This document shows positions 15,300-23,296 of a DNA stretch of 27,841 bases, in pieces. Position numbers and translations under genes: made by a program. The notes beneath the pieces are model-generated. The model made no database searches. It was not told where the DNA came from and saw nothing but the letters and a program-made list of their open reading frames with translations. The stretch lies in contig JAGWBE010000001.1 in assembly GCA_021296055.1 (NCBI GenBank), forward strand, positions 57,821 to 85,661. The letters run 5' to 3'. How positions within the stretch are numbered: position 1 is the first letter of the stretch; each line of letters opens with the position of its first letter. Origin of the DNA: Dehalococcoidia bacterium (GTDB lineage Bacteria > Chloroflexota > Dehalococcoidia > Lucifugimonadales > Australimonadaceae).

Positions 15300-16432
15300 A
15301 GGGTCAGGTGCTCCCTGGGAAAGCCGAGGACGACGGGGCTGCCCTCCTCCCACCTGACGGTGCGGGGCGCCTGCAACAGCACGTGCTGGTCTTCGCCCAA
15401 GTCGATGCGGCACTCGTAGGAGTCGCCCATGAACAGCAGCGCCTCGATGCGTCCCTCGATGGCGTTCGGTCCAAGCGCGCCACCCGCCGCGCCCGGCGTG
15501 ACGGTGACCACCTCAGGGCGGATAGCGACGGACACGGGGCGCCCCGCCTCCAGCGTCTCGCCCTCGCAAGCGCAGTGGAGCACCGGCTCGCCGGCGGCGT
15601 GGAGACGAACTGCGGCGGTCGCGCCATCGTGCGAGTCCACCGCGCCAGGCAGCACGACGACGCGGCCAAGGAAGTCGCGCACGAAGGGACTGGCGGGCGC
15701 GGTGTACACCTCGTCGGGCGGGCCCAGCTGCTCCACGTTGCCCAGGTTCATCACGGCGAGGCGGTCGGACAGGCTAAGCGCCTCGATCTGGTCGTGCGTC
15801 ACGAGCAGCACGGAGATGCCGAGTTCGCGCTGGAGTATCTTGAGTTCAACGCGCATCTGCTCGCGCAGGCGGGCGTCGAGGTTGCTGAACGGCTCGTCCA
15901 GCAACAGCAGGCGCGGTTCGTAGACGAGAGCGCGGGCGACGGCGACACGCTGCTGTTGGCCGCCGCTCAGCAGCGGGCCGGGGCGCTCCTCGAGGCCCTG
16001 GAGGCCGACGAGTTCGAGGGCGCGGAGGACGCGCTCGCGTATCTCGACGCGGGGGATGCGGCGGGCGCGCAGAGGATAGGCGACGTTCTCAAAGACCGTC
16101 ATATGGGGCCAGACGGCGTAGGACTGGAAAACCATGCCCATATCGCGCTTGTGGGGCGGCACGCTGATGCGCCGCGCGACGCTGACGATGGGGCGGCCCG
16201 CGAAGACGATCTCGCCCGCGTCCGGCTCCTCGAAGCCCGCCAGCAGGCGCAGCGTCGTGGTCTTGCCGCACCCGCTGGGGCCGAGCAGGGTGAAGACTTC
16301 GCCCCCATGGATGTCCAGGTCCATCGAGGCGACGGCGCGAACCGAGCCGAAGGACTTGCTCACCCCCCGCAGTTGGAGGACGGCTCCGTTCTGGTCGGCG
16401 CGCTCCGAGGCGTTGGCCGGTGCGCTTTCCAA
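15287..16432 (-). CDS. ABC transporter ATP-binding protein (FbpC/PotA-like) with TOBE domain
   Basis: Energising subunit of an ABC importer. Walker A GPSGCGKT (51-58), Q-loop VFQSYAVWPH, signature LSGGQQQRVAVARAL (155 on), Walker B LLLLDEPFSNLD (D179, E180), switch His H213 (VTHDQ). The C-terminal 120 residues form the TOBE-type regulatory domain usual for the iron, polyamine and sugar importers (VSVAIRPEVVTV). The start is TTG at 16432 with AAGGGGAGAG a few bases upstream. Between it and the binding-protein gene is a 77-bp gap with an extreme G/C tract. It is the only ABC ATPase in the window, so it may also serve the orphan importer at 5.8-8.5 kb. Confidence 0.93.
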   Translation of the reverse strand: MESAPANASERADQNGAVLQLRGVSKSFGSVRAVASMDLDIHGGEVFTLLGPSGCGKTTTLRLLAGFEEPDAGEIVFAGRPIVSVARRISVPPHKRDMGMVFQSYAVWPHMTVFENVAYPLRARRIPRVEIRERVLRALELVGLQGLEERPGPLLSGGQQQRVAVARALVYEPRLLLLDEPFSNLDARLREQMRVELKILQRELGISVLLVTHDQIEALSLSDRLAVMNLGNVEQLGPPDEVYTAPASPFVRDFLGRVVVLPGAVDSHDGATAAVRLHAAGEPVLHCACEGETLEAGRPVSVAIRPEVVTVTPGAAGGALGPNAIEGRIEALLFMGDSYECRIDLGEDQHVLLQAPRTVRWEEGSPVVLGFPREHLTLWPQ

Positions 16433-16466
16433 ACTCTCCCCTTCCCTGCCCTCTTCAGCCTATCGC

Positions 16467-16504
16467 GGGGCGGGCCGGGGCCTCCGGGGGGGCCCGGGGG
16501 GGGG
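16467..16504 (+). other. G-run tract able to form a G-quadruplex
   Basis: On the plus strand, five G-runs of 3 to 10 bases are separated by 1-5 bases, matching the standard G-quadruplex pattern. It lies in the gap between the binding-protein and ATPase genes; the operon's mRNA would carry the C-rich strand. It may act as an attenuator or strand-specific block, or be a compositional accident. Confidence 0.5.
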
Positions 16505-16509
16505 AACGG

Positions 16510-17703
16510 CTACCTGCCGGCGAGCTCCTCTTCGGCGATGGTGCGCGTGGGCAGCAGGCAGCAAACGAAGTAGTTGGCTTCCTCGGTGGAGAAGTCGAAC
16601 CACTCGACTTCGGGGTTGGGCATGCGCTCGGCGTTGCCCAGGGGCACGTCGAGGCGCCGCGAGTTCTCGCGGCCCTTCTCCGCCCACTGCGTCTGGCCGT
16701 CCACAGTCAGGAACCAGTTGGCCATCAGTTGGGCGGCGTTGGGGTGCGGCGCGTTGACCGGGATGGAGACGAAGTTGGAGCCGCCCTGGAATCGCCCGTC
16801 CGGCGGCTCGATCCGCACAATGGTCGTACCCAGGCCCTGGTCTTGGAACTCCTTGAGCACCGGGCGCGTCACGCCGATGCCGATGGGGCAGTTGTCCGTC
16901 CGCACCATCTCCGTAACCATCTCTTGGGTGGCGCCGAAGATCTGCGGTTCCTGGACGCTCAGCAGGTCGCGGAGGAACTGCTCGCCCTGCGATTGCAGCA
17001 GGAAGGCGGCCATGAACTGAGGCGTGCCGCCCAAGCGCGGGTCAACCCAGCACACCTTGCCCTTGTACTCGGGCTTGAGCAGGTCCGCCAGGGAGGTGAA
17101 GCTGTCCACCGGGGTCAGGTCGTCGCGGACGAAGGCCGTCTCGGCGATGAACACGTGGAAGGCGAACAGGTGCTTGCCCGCGGCGTCGAGGAAGTTCGTG
17201 TCGAAGGAGCCGCCGAGCCACTTGGAGTCGTCCAGCACTTCGGGGTCGAAGATGACGTCGTGGAGGTCCAGCAGGTGGTTCTCCGTGGCGTAGGAGCCGA
17301 GGAGGTAGGTGGCGCCGGTGGCGAGGATGTCCCACTCCCAAACGTCGTTCTCCCACTCCGATTGCAGCCTGGCGTTGGCCTCGCTGCCGGCGAGGGCGAC
17401 GTACTCTACGTCGATGCCGGGGTAGCGCTCCTCGAAGACGAGCCACGCGTCGCGGCGGAAGTCGCTGGGGTGGCCGCCGATGCGCACCGTGCCCTCCTCC
17501 TGCGCCTTCGCGTAGAGGTCGTCCAGGCGCTGCTTGACGGGGTCCACCGGCGGCGGCACGGGCGTGGGGGTGGCGGTGGGCGGAGCCGTGGTCGGAGTGG
17601 GCGTCGGCGTCGGGTCGCCGCCGCACGCGACGGCTACGGCGGCGAGCGCCATTGCCGCCACGAGAAGCAGCGACAGGCGGATAGTCTTGCGGATAGTGAT
17701 CAT
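16510..17703 (-). CDS. ABC transporter substrate-binding lipoprotein (extracellular binding protein family 1)
   Basis: Binding protein that delivers the substrate to the permease/ATPase encoded downstream. The ATG at 17703 follows GGGGAGG, and its ATGA overlaps the stop of the Rieske gene by 4 bp. Lipoprotein signal peptide with lipobox AVAC (C27), then a Thr/Pro-rich linker (PTPTPTPTTAPP) that spaces the domain from the membrane, then a family 1/6-type fold (GTVRIGGHPSDFRRDAWLVFEERYPGIDVEYV). Related to iron, thiamine and phosphonate binding proteins. The FbpA-type double tyrosine is not evident, so I would not call it an iron transporter. The C-terminal YFVCCLLP has two adjacent cysteines, unusual for this class. 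Confidence 0.88.
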   Translation of the reverse strand: MITIRKTIRLSLLLVAAMALAAVAVACGGDPTPTPTPTTAPPTATPTPVPPPVDPVKQRLDDLYAKAQEEGTVRIGGHPSDFRRDAWLVFEERYPGIDVEYVALAGSEANARLQSEWENDVWEWDILATGATYLLGSYATENHLLDLHDVIFDPEVLDDSKWLGGSFDTNFLDAAGKHLFAFHVFIAETAFVRDDLTPVDSFTSLADLLKPEYKGKVCWVDPRLGGTPQFMAAFLLQSQGEQFLRDLLSVQEPQIFGATQEMVTEMVRTDNCPIGIGVTRPVLKEFQDQGLGTTIVRIEPPDGRFQGGSNFVSIPVNAPHPNAAQLMANWFLTVDGQTQWAEKGRENSRRLDVPLGNAERMPNPEVEWFDFSTEEANYFVCCLLPTRTIAEEELAGR

Positions 17704-18041
17704 TGGCCTCCCCCCTTGGGATAGAGCAGGATGTTGTCGCCGTTCACTTCGACCTCGTACACCGTCGTCCAGCTGCCACGCTGATTCAGGCAGCGCCCGG
17801 TGCGCAGGTCGAAGATCCAGCCGTGAACTGGGCACTTGATGTTCTTGCCGAAGAGCAGCCCCTCGCCTAGGTCGCCCTCTTCGTGCGGACAAACGCGGTC
17901 GACGGCGCGCAGGGCGCCGTCCACGTTCAGGAGTACAATCTCGCGCCCGCCGACGTTGACGATGGCGAGGTCATCGTCCTCGTCCCTCAGTTCCTTGGGG
18001 TACGGAACGGTCAGCGGCTCTTGCGTTCGGTTCGTGGTCAC
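17700..18041 (-). CDS. Rieske [2Fe-2S] ferredoxin-like protein
   Basis: Small soluble Rieske protein of 113 aa. The cluster ligands are C51-P-H53 (VCPHEEGDLGEG) and C70-P-V-H73 (KCPVHGWIFDLRTG), 15 residues apart, as in NirD-type and dioxygenase-ferredoxin Rieske domains. No signal peptide, so cytoplasmic. Such ferredoxins pass electrons to Rieske oxygenases or act in nitrite reductases, but no oxygenase alpha subunit or reductase is present in this window. The gene lies between an amidohydrolase (26-bp gap) and an ABC binding protein (4-bp overlap), so it is part of the catabolic operon. The GTG at 18041 has GGAGG 11 nt upstream. Confidence 0.92.
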   Translation of the reverse strand: MTTNRTQEPLTVPYPKELRDEDDDLAIVNVGGREIVLLNVDGALRAVDRVCPHEEGDLGEGLLFGKNIKCPVHGWIFDLRTGRCLNQRGSWTTVYEVEVNGDNILLYPKGGGQ

Positions 18042-18067
18042 GCCGGTTGCGGCCTCCGTGATCAGGG

Positions 18068-19540
18068 CTAGGCCTTGGCGAGGCGGTGGAGCGTCTCGTC
18101 CTTCTCAAGGCCGTTGAGGAGCCAGCCGACCGGGACGCAGAAGCGGCTCTCCAACAGCAGGTCGTAGACGGCGTCGCTCGCCTTGCGCTCGTCGATGCCA
18201 TAGGCGCCGACGCGCCCCTTAAACACGCTGTGCAGCCCTTTGCCGTCGTCCCAGTCGACGCTTCGGAAGTCGGACACCAGCGCGCGGGCAAACTCGCGCT
18301 GCTCGCCGTCAAGGGCGGCGGCGTTGGGCGCAACGTCGTCCTGCGCCGGCATGAACGACCAGTTCTCCTGCGCCGTCCCCGCCTCCATGTCGCATTCGAT
18401 CAACTCGCCGTCCATCACGCAGTGGCTGGGCACAATCATCTGCGAACCGGTGCGCTTGCCTCCCTCGCAGTCACGGAAGGTGTACGAGCCTTCCTCGACG
18501 CCGAACACGGTGATGCGCGCCGGGTAGCCGGGCGTCAGGCTGCCGATCATGTGGTCGAGGCCCTGCGCCTTGGCCGGGTTGATGGTGACACGCTCCACTA
18601 CGTCCTTCAGCGTCATGCCGAAGTTCATGAAGAGCGACATCACATGGGCCAAGGAGTGCGTCGGGCCGGTGATGTTCACGCCCTGGAGGTCGGAGCTGAT
18701 GACGTCGGTGACGACGCCCTGGTTCAGCAGCCGGTCGTAGGCGTCGAAGCCGAAGTTCAGGCCGCCGAAGCCCACGTCGAACAGCACGCCCCGCTTCTTG
18801 GCGGCCATCACCTCCGGGTAGACCGTGCCGCGGTCGTCGAGCAGGTTGCCCCAGTTGCCTGTGTAGACGTGGGTGACGATGTCGCCGGGACGCAGCATAT
18901 CGATCACTTCGCGAGTGATGATGGTCATGTGTTTGGGCTGGTTGCCGAAGTCGCCGATGTCGCCCACGTGCATGTAGATGGGCACGCCCGTGGCCTCGGA
19001 TATCTGCTGCGCCGCCGCGACGGGCGTGAACCCCAGCCGCGTGATGGCGGCGGACTTCACCATCTTCACCCGGTCGCGGTTGCGCCCGATTACGTCCTTC
19101 CACTCCTCCAGCGGTATCTCCAAGACGTTGTTCGTCTCCACGTCGAGGATGGCGCGCGCGCCGGTGTAGATGCCTGCCGCGTTGTACATCACGAACGCGA
19201 AGATGTCCGTCTTGCAGCGCCCCTCCCAGTAGCTGCGGCAGTCGTCGTAGGTCCACGCGCCCGCGCCGCCGGCGTCGAGCATCGTGGGCACCCCCTGCAT
19301 CACGCCGATGGTGTCCGGGTGCGAGAAGGCAAGGTGGCTGTAGGCGTGGACGTGCATGTCGAACCAGCCGGGCGTGACGTACTGCCCGGACGCGTCGAGT
19401 ACGCGCTTCGCCTGCGTTGCGTCCACCTGCTCGCCCACTGCGGCAATCTTGCCGTCGGCGACGGCGACGTTGGTGATGCGGTCCACGCCGCGGGCAGGGT
19501 CGAGAACGTGGCCTCCGGTGATGACGAGGTCGTACTGCAT
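18068..19540 (-). CDS. Amidohydrolase family protein, D-aminoacylase/dihydroorotase-like (paralogue A)
   Basis: Metal-dependent amide hydrolase of 490 aa. The ATG at 19540 follows GGGAGGC with 6-nt spacing. Active-site elements are complete: H63 and H65 (DMHVHAYSHLAFSH), the Lys region RVKMVKSAAITRLGF, MHVGDIGDFG, VTHVYTGNWG, and the Asp in SSDLQGVNITGP. A C-terminal section of roughly 90 residues (from about HCVMDGELIECD to the end) is shared with the divergent gene at 19794 and absent from the shorter amidohydrolase at 3102. First gene of the importer operon, so it likely acts on the imported compound or a derivative. Preceded by a promoter and a palindromic operator. Exact substrate unknown. 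Confidence 0.88.
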   Translation of the reverse strand: MQYDLVITGGHVLDPARGVDRITNVAVADGKIAAVGEQVDATQAKRVLDASGQYVTPGWFDMHVHAYSHLAFSHPDTIGVMQGVPTMLDAGGAGAWTYDDCRSYWEGRCKTDIFAFVMYNAAGIYTGARAILDVETNNVLEIPLEEWKDVIGRNRDRVKMVKSAAITRLGFTPVAAAQQISEATGVPIYMHVGDIGDFGNQPKHMTIITREVIDMLRPGDIVTHVYTGNWGNLLDDRGTVYPEVMAAKKRGVLFDVGFGGLNFGFDAYDRLLNQGVVTDVISSDLQGVNITGPTHSLAHVMSLFMNFGMTLKDVVERVTINPAKAQGLDHMIGSLTPGYPARITVFGVEEGSYTFRDCEGGKRTGSQMIVPSHCVMDGELIECDMEAGTAQENWSFMPAQDDVAPNAAALDGEQREFARALVSDFRSVDWDDGKGLHSVFKGRVGAYGIDERKASDAVYDLLLESRFCVPVGWLLNGLEKDETLHRLAKA

Positions 19541-19587
19541 GACTGCCTCCCACGCGGCGCGGCGGATGGGCCGCTTGGCCGCGAACG

Positions 19588-19603
19588 GTCGCAAGGTTGC
19601 GAC
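19588..19603. promoter_or_regulatory. Palindromic operator directly after the -10 box of paralogue A
   Basis: GTCGCAA-GG-TTGCGAC, perfect 7-bp arms, abutting the -10 box (19604-19609) of the minus-strand promoter and covering the start point. Fits a dimeric repressor. No copy is seen ahead of the divergent paralogue. Confidence 0.6.
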
Positions 19604-19633
19604 ACTCTAGACGTGCAGAACGGCGCGCGTCAA
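19604..19633 (-). promoter_or_regulatory. Promoter of the amidohydrolase-Rieske-ABC operon
   Basis: On the minus strand, TTGACG (19633-19628), 18-bp spacer, TAGAGT (19609-19604), followed at once by the palindrome at 19588-19603. Confidence 0.55.
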
Positions 19634-19730
19634 TACGCACGCGCGTGCCCGCGACGGCGGAAATCGGCGCGAGCCGCCAGCCTGGCGGCGAAATTGGCGC
19701 GCATAGCACGCGAAGACGCGCCATAAGCGT

Positions 19731-19759
19731 TTGACCGCTCCCCGAGCCGGGCGTACATT
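19731..19759 (+). promoter_or_regulatory. Promoter of amidohydrolase paralogue B
   Basis: TTGACC (19731-19736), 17-bp spacer, TACATT (19754-19759), 35 bp ahead of the ATG at 19794. Confidence 0.6.
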
Positions 19760-19793
19760 GGCGTAAGCCCAGGCCCCGTCGAAGGAGGCGGCC

Positions 19794-21284
19794 ATGAAGT
19801 ACGACATCGTGATCGAGGGCGCACGGGTCATCGACCCGGCGCAGAACATCGACCGCGTCACCAACGTAGCCGTCGCCGACGGCAAGATCGCGGCAGTGGG
19901 CGACGAGATCGACGCGGCGGACGCGGCGCGGCGAATCGACGCGTCGGGGAAGTTCCTCTCGCCCGGCTGGATCGACATGCACGTGCATACCTACAGCCAT
20001 CTTGCCTTCTCGCATCCGGACACCATCGGCGTGTTGCACGGCGTTACGACGGTGGTCGACGCAGGCGGCGCGGGCGCGTGGACCTACGACGACTGCCGCC
20101 GCTACTGGGAGGGACGCACGAAGACCGACATCTACGCGCTGCCGCTCTACAACGCCGCGGGCATCTACCTGGGCGACCGGGGCGTGCTCGACCAGGAGCC
20201 GAACCAATCGCTCCAGGTGCCCTTGGACGACTGGCTCGACATGGTGGACAGGAACCGCGACCGCGTGCGGATGATCAAGTCGGCCACGGTTACGCGCCTG
20301 GGCTTCCGCCCGGTCGAGGCCGCGCGCGCCATCGCCGACAAGGTCGGCCTGCCGATGTACATGCACATCGGCGACCAACGCGGCGAATCGGGCTTCCGTG
20401 ACGTGCTGCGCTCGCCCGGCCCCATCATCACCAAGGAAGTGCTGGACACGATGCGCCCCGGCGACTGTGTTACCCACACCTACACGGGCAACCGCGGCGG
20501 CCTGCTGGGCGAGGACGGCGAGGTGCTGCCGGAGCTATACGCCGCCCGCAAGCGGGGCGTGTGGCTCGACGTGGGCTACGGCGGTTTGAACTTCGATTGG
20601 GCGGTGTTCGACAAGCTGCTGGCGGCGGACGTGGTTACGGACGCCATCGACACCGACCTGCAAGGCGTGAACGTGACCGGCCCCGTCCATTCCCTGGCGC
20701 ACGTGATGTCCATCTTCCTGAATCACGGCCTCACTGTGTCCGAGCTGGTGGAGCGCGTGACGATCAACCCCGCGCGCATCCTGCGCCTCGAGGACAGGAT
20801 GGGCAGCTTGACGCCGGGCTACCCGGCGCGCGCCACCGTGTTCGACATCGAGGAAGGAGAGTACGAATTCCGCGACCACAAGGGCGTCAAGCGCACGGGC
20901 AGCAGGATGATTGCGCCCGCCTTCTGCGTGATGGACGGCGAAGTGATTGAGTCGGACTTCGAGCCGTCGCTCGAACAGTCGAACTGGTCGTTCATGCCGC
21001 TGATGGCGGACGACGACCTGTCTATGTTGGAGGGGCGCTTGGACGAGGAGCAGCGGGAGTTCGCCCGCGCGCTGGGCCGCGACTACGCGGACGTAGCGTG
21101 GGACGAGGGCCACGACCTGCACAAAGCGTTCAAGCGGCGCGTTACGGCGATGGGCATCGATGAGGTCCACGCTGTGGACGGGGTGTTCGACCTCTTTATG
21201 GAGAACCGCTTCCTCGTTCCCGTAGGCTGGCTGCTCAAGACCTTCGACAAGGAGACGGCGGTCGAGCGCCTGCTGTCGGCGTAA
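19794..21284 (+). CDS. Amidohydrolase family protein, D-aminoacylase/dihydroorotase-like (paralogue B)
   Basis: Metal-dependent amide hydrolase of 496 aa, paralogue of the protein encoded divergently at 18068-19540. Direct comparison of the first 70 residues gives 46 identities. Metal ligands are in place: H63 and H65 (DMHVHTYSHL), Lys region RMIKSATVTRLGF, MHIGDQRGESG, VTHTYTGNRGG, Asp in DTDLQGVNVTGP. The C-terminal tail (EFARALGRDYADVAWDEGHDL, then FLVPVGWLLKTFDK) is also shared. The ATG at 19794 follows GAAGGAGGCGGCC. It has its own promoter and no partner gene; the next gene is on the other strand. The pair probably arose by duplication and then took on related but different substrates. 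Confidence 0.88.
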   Translation: MKYDIVIEGARVIDPAQNIDRVTNVAVADGKIAAVGDEIDAADAARRIDASGKFLSPGWIDMHVHTYSHLAFSHPDTIGVLHGVTTVVDAGGAGAWTYDDCRRYWEGRTKTDIYALPLYNAAGIYLGDRGVLDQEPNQSLQVPLDDWLDMVDRNRDRVRMIKSATVTRLGFRPVEAARAIADKVGLPMYMHIGDQRGESGFRDVLRSPGPIITKEVLDTMRPGDCVTHTYTGNRGGLLGEDGEVLPELYAARKRGVWLDVGYGGLNFDWAVFDKLLAADVVTDAIDTDLQGVNVTGPVHSLAHVMSIFLNHGLTVSELVERVTINPARILRLEDRMGSLTPGYPARATVFDIEEGEYEFRDHKGVKRTGSRMIAPAFCVMDGEVIESDFEPSLEQSNWSFMPLMADDDLSMLEGRLDEEQREFARALGRDYADVAWDEGHDLHKAFKRRVTAMGIDEVHAVDGVFDLFMENRFLVPVGWLLKTFDKETAVERLLSA

Positions 21285-21348
21285 GCCCGCGCGGGGGGCG
21301 ACGGTATAGAGCCGTTTGTCCTGAGGGCAATCGAAGGGCGAACGCCCC

Positions 21349-22593
21349 CTACCCGCCCGTCCCGCGCTCGCGGGCGTCGCGCAGCACGGCGAACTTGGCG
21401 CGCAGCACAACGATCGCCGCCATTCCGACGACGCTCAGCGCCGCGATGCCCACGCGCGGCCCCAGCGCTTCGGCCAGGAGCCCCACCACTGTCATGCCGA
21501 ACGGCCCCATGCCGATGGCCAGGGCCAATGCGCCCATTGCCCTGCCCCGCAGCTCCGCCGGAACCACCTCAAGCACCAGCAGCGGCTGCATGATGCCGAA
21601 GCACACAAGCCCCACGCCCGCGATCAGCAGCATCCCCACCGAGAGCGGATACCAGGGCGACAAGGCGAACCCTAGCGCCGCCGCGTGGAAGAGCAGCGTG
21701 CCCAGCGAGTAGACCGATCCACGCCGCGTCGGATTGAACGACGCCAGCAGAATAGCGCCGACCAGCGCGCCCGCGCCGAGCCCTCCCGCCAGCGCGCCGA
21801 ACAGCACCTCCGACGCTCCTAACTCGTCCCGCGCCATCACCGGTATCTGCGTGCTGATGGGCCAACCGAACAGATTGAAACTCCCCGTGACCAGCACCGC
21901 CGCCAGGATAGGACGACGTCTCCGCGTCACCGCCACTGCCTCCGCGATGGCGTTGAACGGATTCGCCCGGCGGCCGGCCGGGCGGTCAGTTCGAGCCGTC
22001 AGCACCAGCGCGATAGCCAGCGCGCTCAGTAGCGCGATGCCGGCGTAGGCGCCGCCGAACCCGATCCAACGAATCAGCGCCGTGCCGATGAGCGGCCCGG
22101 TGAGGTTGCTGCTGATGAGCAATCCCGTGTCCAAGGCCATCGCGTTGGTCAAGGAGCGCTCCTCGAAGAGCGACGCGAGGTAGGCGCGTCGCGCCGTGTA
22201 ATCCAGCGCCCATGCCGTGCCCGTCACGCCGATGGCGGCGAAGGCGTGCCACGGCGCGACCCGCTCCGTCAGCAGCAGCCACGTCAGCGCCGCCACCGCC
22301 GCGAAGCTCAGCGCCTGCGCCGCCGCCATGACCCACTTGCGCCCGAAGCGGTCGGACACGCTCCCCGCGAACAGGCCGAGCGCGAACATCGGCGCGGCGC
22401 GCGACACGCCCACCAGCGCCACCATCGCGGGAGAGTCGGTCAGCTCGAGGACGAGCCACGACAGCACCGCGAATTCCATCGCGCGGTAGGTGTAGTAGGC
22501 CCACGACGCCGCCCATAGCCGCCGGAACGTCCCGTCGTGCAGCGCCTCGAAGGTACGCACCCGCGCGGGCGCCGCCCGCACTCCCTCCCTCAT
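21349..22593 (-). CDS. MFS transporter (EntS/MFS_3-like)
   Basis: Twelve-helix major facilitator, 414 aa, of the MFS_3 branch that includes enterobactin exporter EntS and various drug-efflux proteins. N-terminal signature FEALHDGTFRRLWAASWAYYTYRAMEFAV. The motif-A loop GSVSDRFGRKWV lies between helices 2 and 3. A shared long loop (DRPAGRRANPFNAIAEAV) splits the two halves. Probably exports a small organic molecule; which one is not readable. The ATG at 22593 is preceded by AAGGGAGC. No regulator or partner gene is attached. It is divergent from the small membrane protein at 22776. Confidence 0.88.
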   Translation of the reverse strand: MREGVRAAPARVRTFEALHDGTFRRLWAASWAYYTYRAMEFAVLSWLVLELTDSPAMVALVGVSRAAPMFALGLFAGSVSDRFGRKWVMAAAQALSFAAVAALTWLLLTERVAPWHAFAAIGVTGTAWALDYTARRAYLASLFEERSLTNAMALDTGLLISSNLTGPLIGTALIRWIGFGGAYAGIALLSALAIALVLTARTDRPAGRRANPFNAIAEAVAVTRRRRPILAAVLVTGSFNLFGWPISTQIPVMARDELGASEVLFGALAGGLGAGALVGAILLASFNPTRRGSVYSLGTLLFHAAALGFALSPWYPLSVGMLLIAGVGLVCFGIMQPLLVLEVVPAELRGRAMGALALAIGMGPFGMTVVGLLAEALGPRVGIAALSVVGMAAIVVLRAKFAVLRDARERGTGG

Positions 22594-22775
22594 GCCCCGT
22601 GTGCTCCCTTCTGCGCGCGCCGTCGCTACAATCGCCGCTCCGCCCGCGCCCTCGCCGCGCCGAAGCGCTATGCCGCTGGGCTTGGGATACGAACTTGACG
22701 CATACTAACCAAAGTCTAGTCGTTGTTCGAAGAGTCTGACCGGACAGGACAGGGCTGCGGAGAGAGGAGCGCTGC

Positions 22776-23132
22776 GTGCTGCAAGGGGGACTCATCGGCG
22801 CGGGCGTGATGATCGGCTTGCTGCTGATCCCCATCGTCCACTTCCTCACGGCGCTGCCGTCGCCCTTCATCGGGGGCTTCATCGGCGGCTCCAAGACCGC
22901 CGCGCTGCCGCACCAGGCGCTCGGCGTCGGCGCGGTGATGGCGGTAGTCGCCTTCGGCGCCGTCGCAGTCGCCGCCATCGCGTTGGACGCGGCTCTGCTC
23001 TACGCGATCGCCGCCCTCGCGGGTCTCTACGTCGGCGGGCTCGGCGCGCTGGGCGCGCTGCTGGGCGGGCGCTCCGCCAGAGATAAAGCCGCCCCCGAGG
23101 CGGAGGCCGACCAGCCGCCCGCCGCGCCTTGA
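22776..23132 (+). CDS. Glycine-rich small integral membrane protein, unknown function
   Basis: 118 aa with about three to four hydrophobic segments: MIGLLLIPIVHFLTAL, a glycine-rich PFIGGFIGGSK turn, GVGAVMAVVAFGAVAVAAIAL, and LLYAIAALAGLYVGGLGALGALLGG. A charged, Pro/Ala-rich C-terminal tail (RSARDKAAPEAEADQPP) follows. The GTG at 22776 follows AGAGAGGAG. The gene has a normal ribosome site and coding-type composition but no family I recognise. It resembles the many small DUF-type membrane proteins of archaea and Chloroflexota. Confidence 0.65.
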   Translation: MLQGGLIGAGVMIGLLLIPIVHFLTALPSPFIGGFIGGSKTAALPHQALGVGAVMAVVAFGAVAVAAIALDAALLYAIAALAGLYVGGLGALGALLGGRSARDKAAPEAEADQPPAAP

Positions 23133-23168
23133 CGCCCCTTACGTCCGCTTCCTAGCCGCGCGCCTTTG

Positions 23169-23192
23169 GCCATCCCCGGCGCCGGGGATGGC
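23169..23192. terminator. Perfect 24-bp palindrome, likely terminator of the small membrane gene
   Basis: GCCATCCCCGGC joined directly to its reverse complement GCCGGGGATGGC, 37 bp after the stop at 23132 and followed by GGATTTTGG. With zero spacer, the central bases must form the loop. It may serve as a terminator. Confidence 0.5.
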
Positions 23193-23235
23193 GGATTTTG
23201 GTTGAAATGCTGAACCATATCCCGGAATTTTGCTA

Positions 23236-23264
23236 TTGACATTTTGAGATTACGCCTTTACATA
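23236..23264 (+). promoter_or_regulatory. Promoter of the MBL-fold gene in an AT-rich island
   Basis: Perfect -35 TTGACA (23236-23241), 17-bp spacer, weak -10 TACATA (23259-23264). The surrounding 60 bp is markedly AT-rich against the rest of the window. Confidence 0.5.
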
Positions 23265-23296
23265 TGCGCCCCTACCCTCTGTAGGAGCGATTCCCG

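Noticed and set aside
18086..20477. Very long open frames antisense to both large amidohydrolases
   Set aside because: GC-rich codon use creates mirror frames; the translations are Arg/Val/His-rich and show no fold motif, while the sense strands encode complete amidohydrolases.
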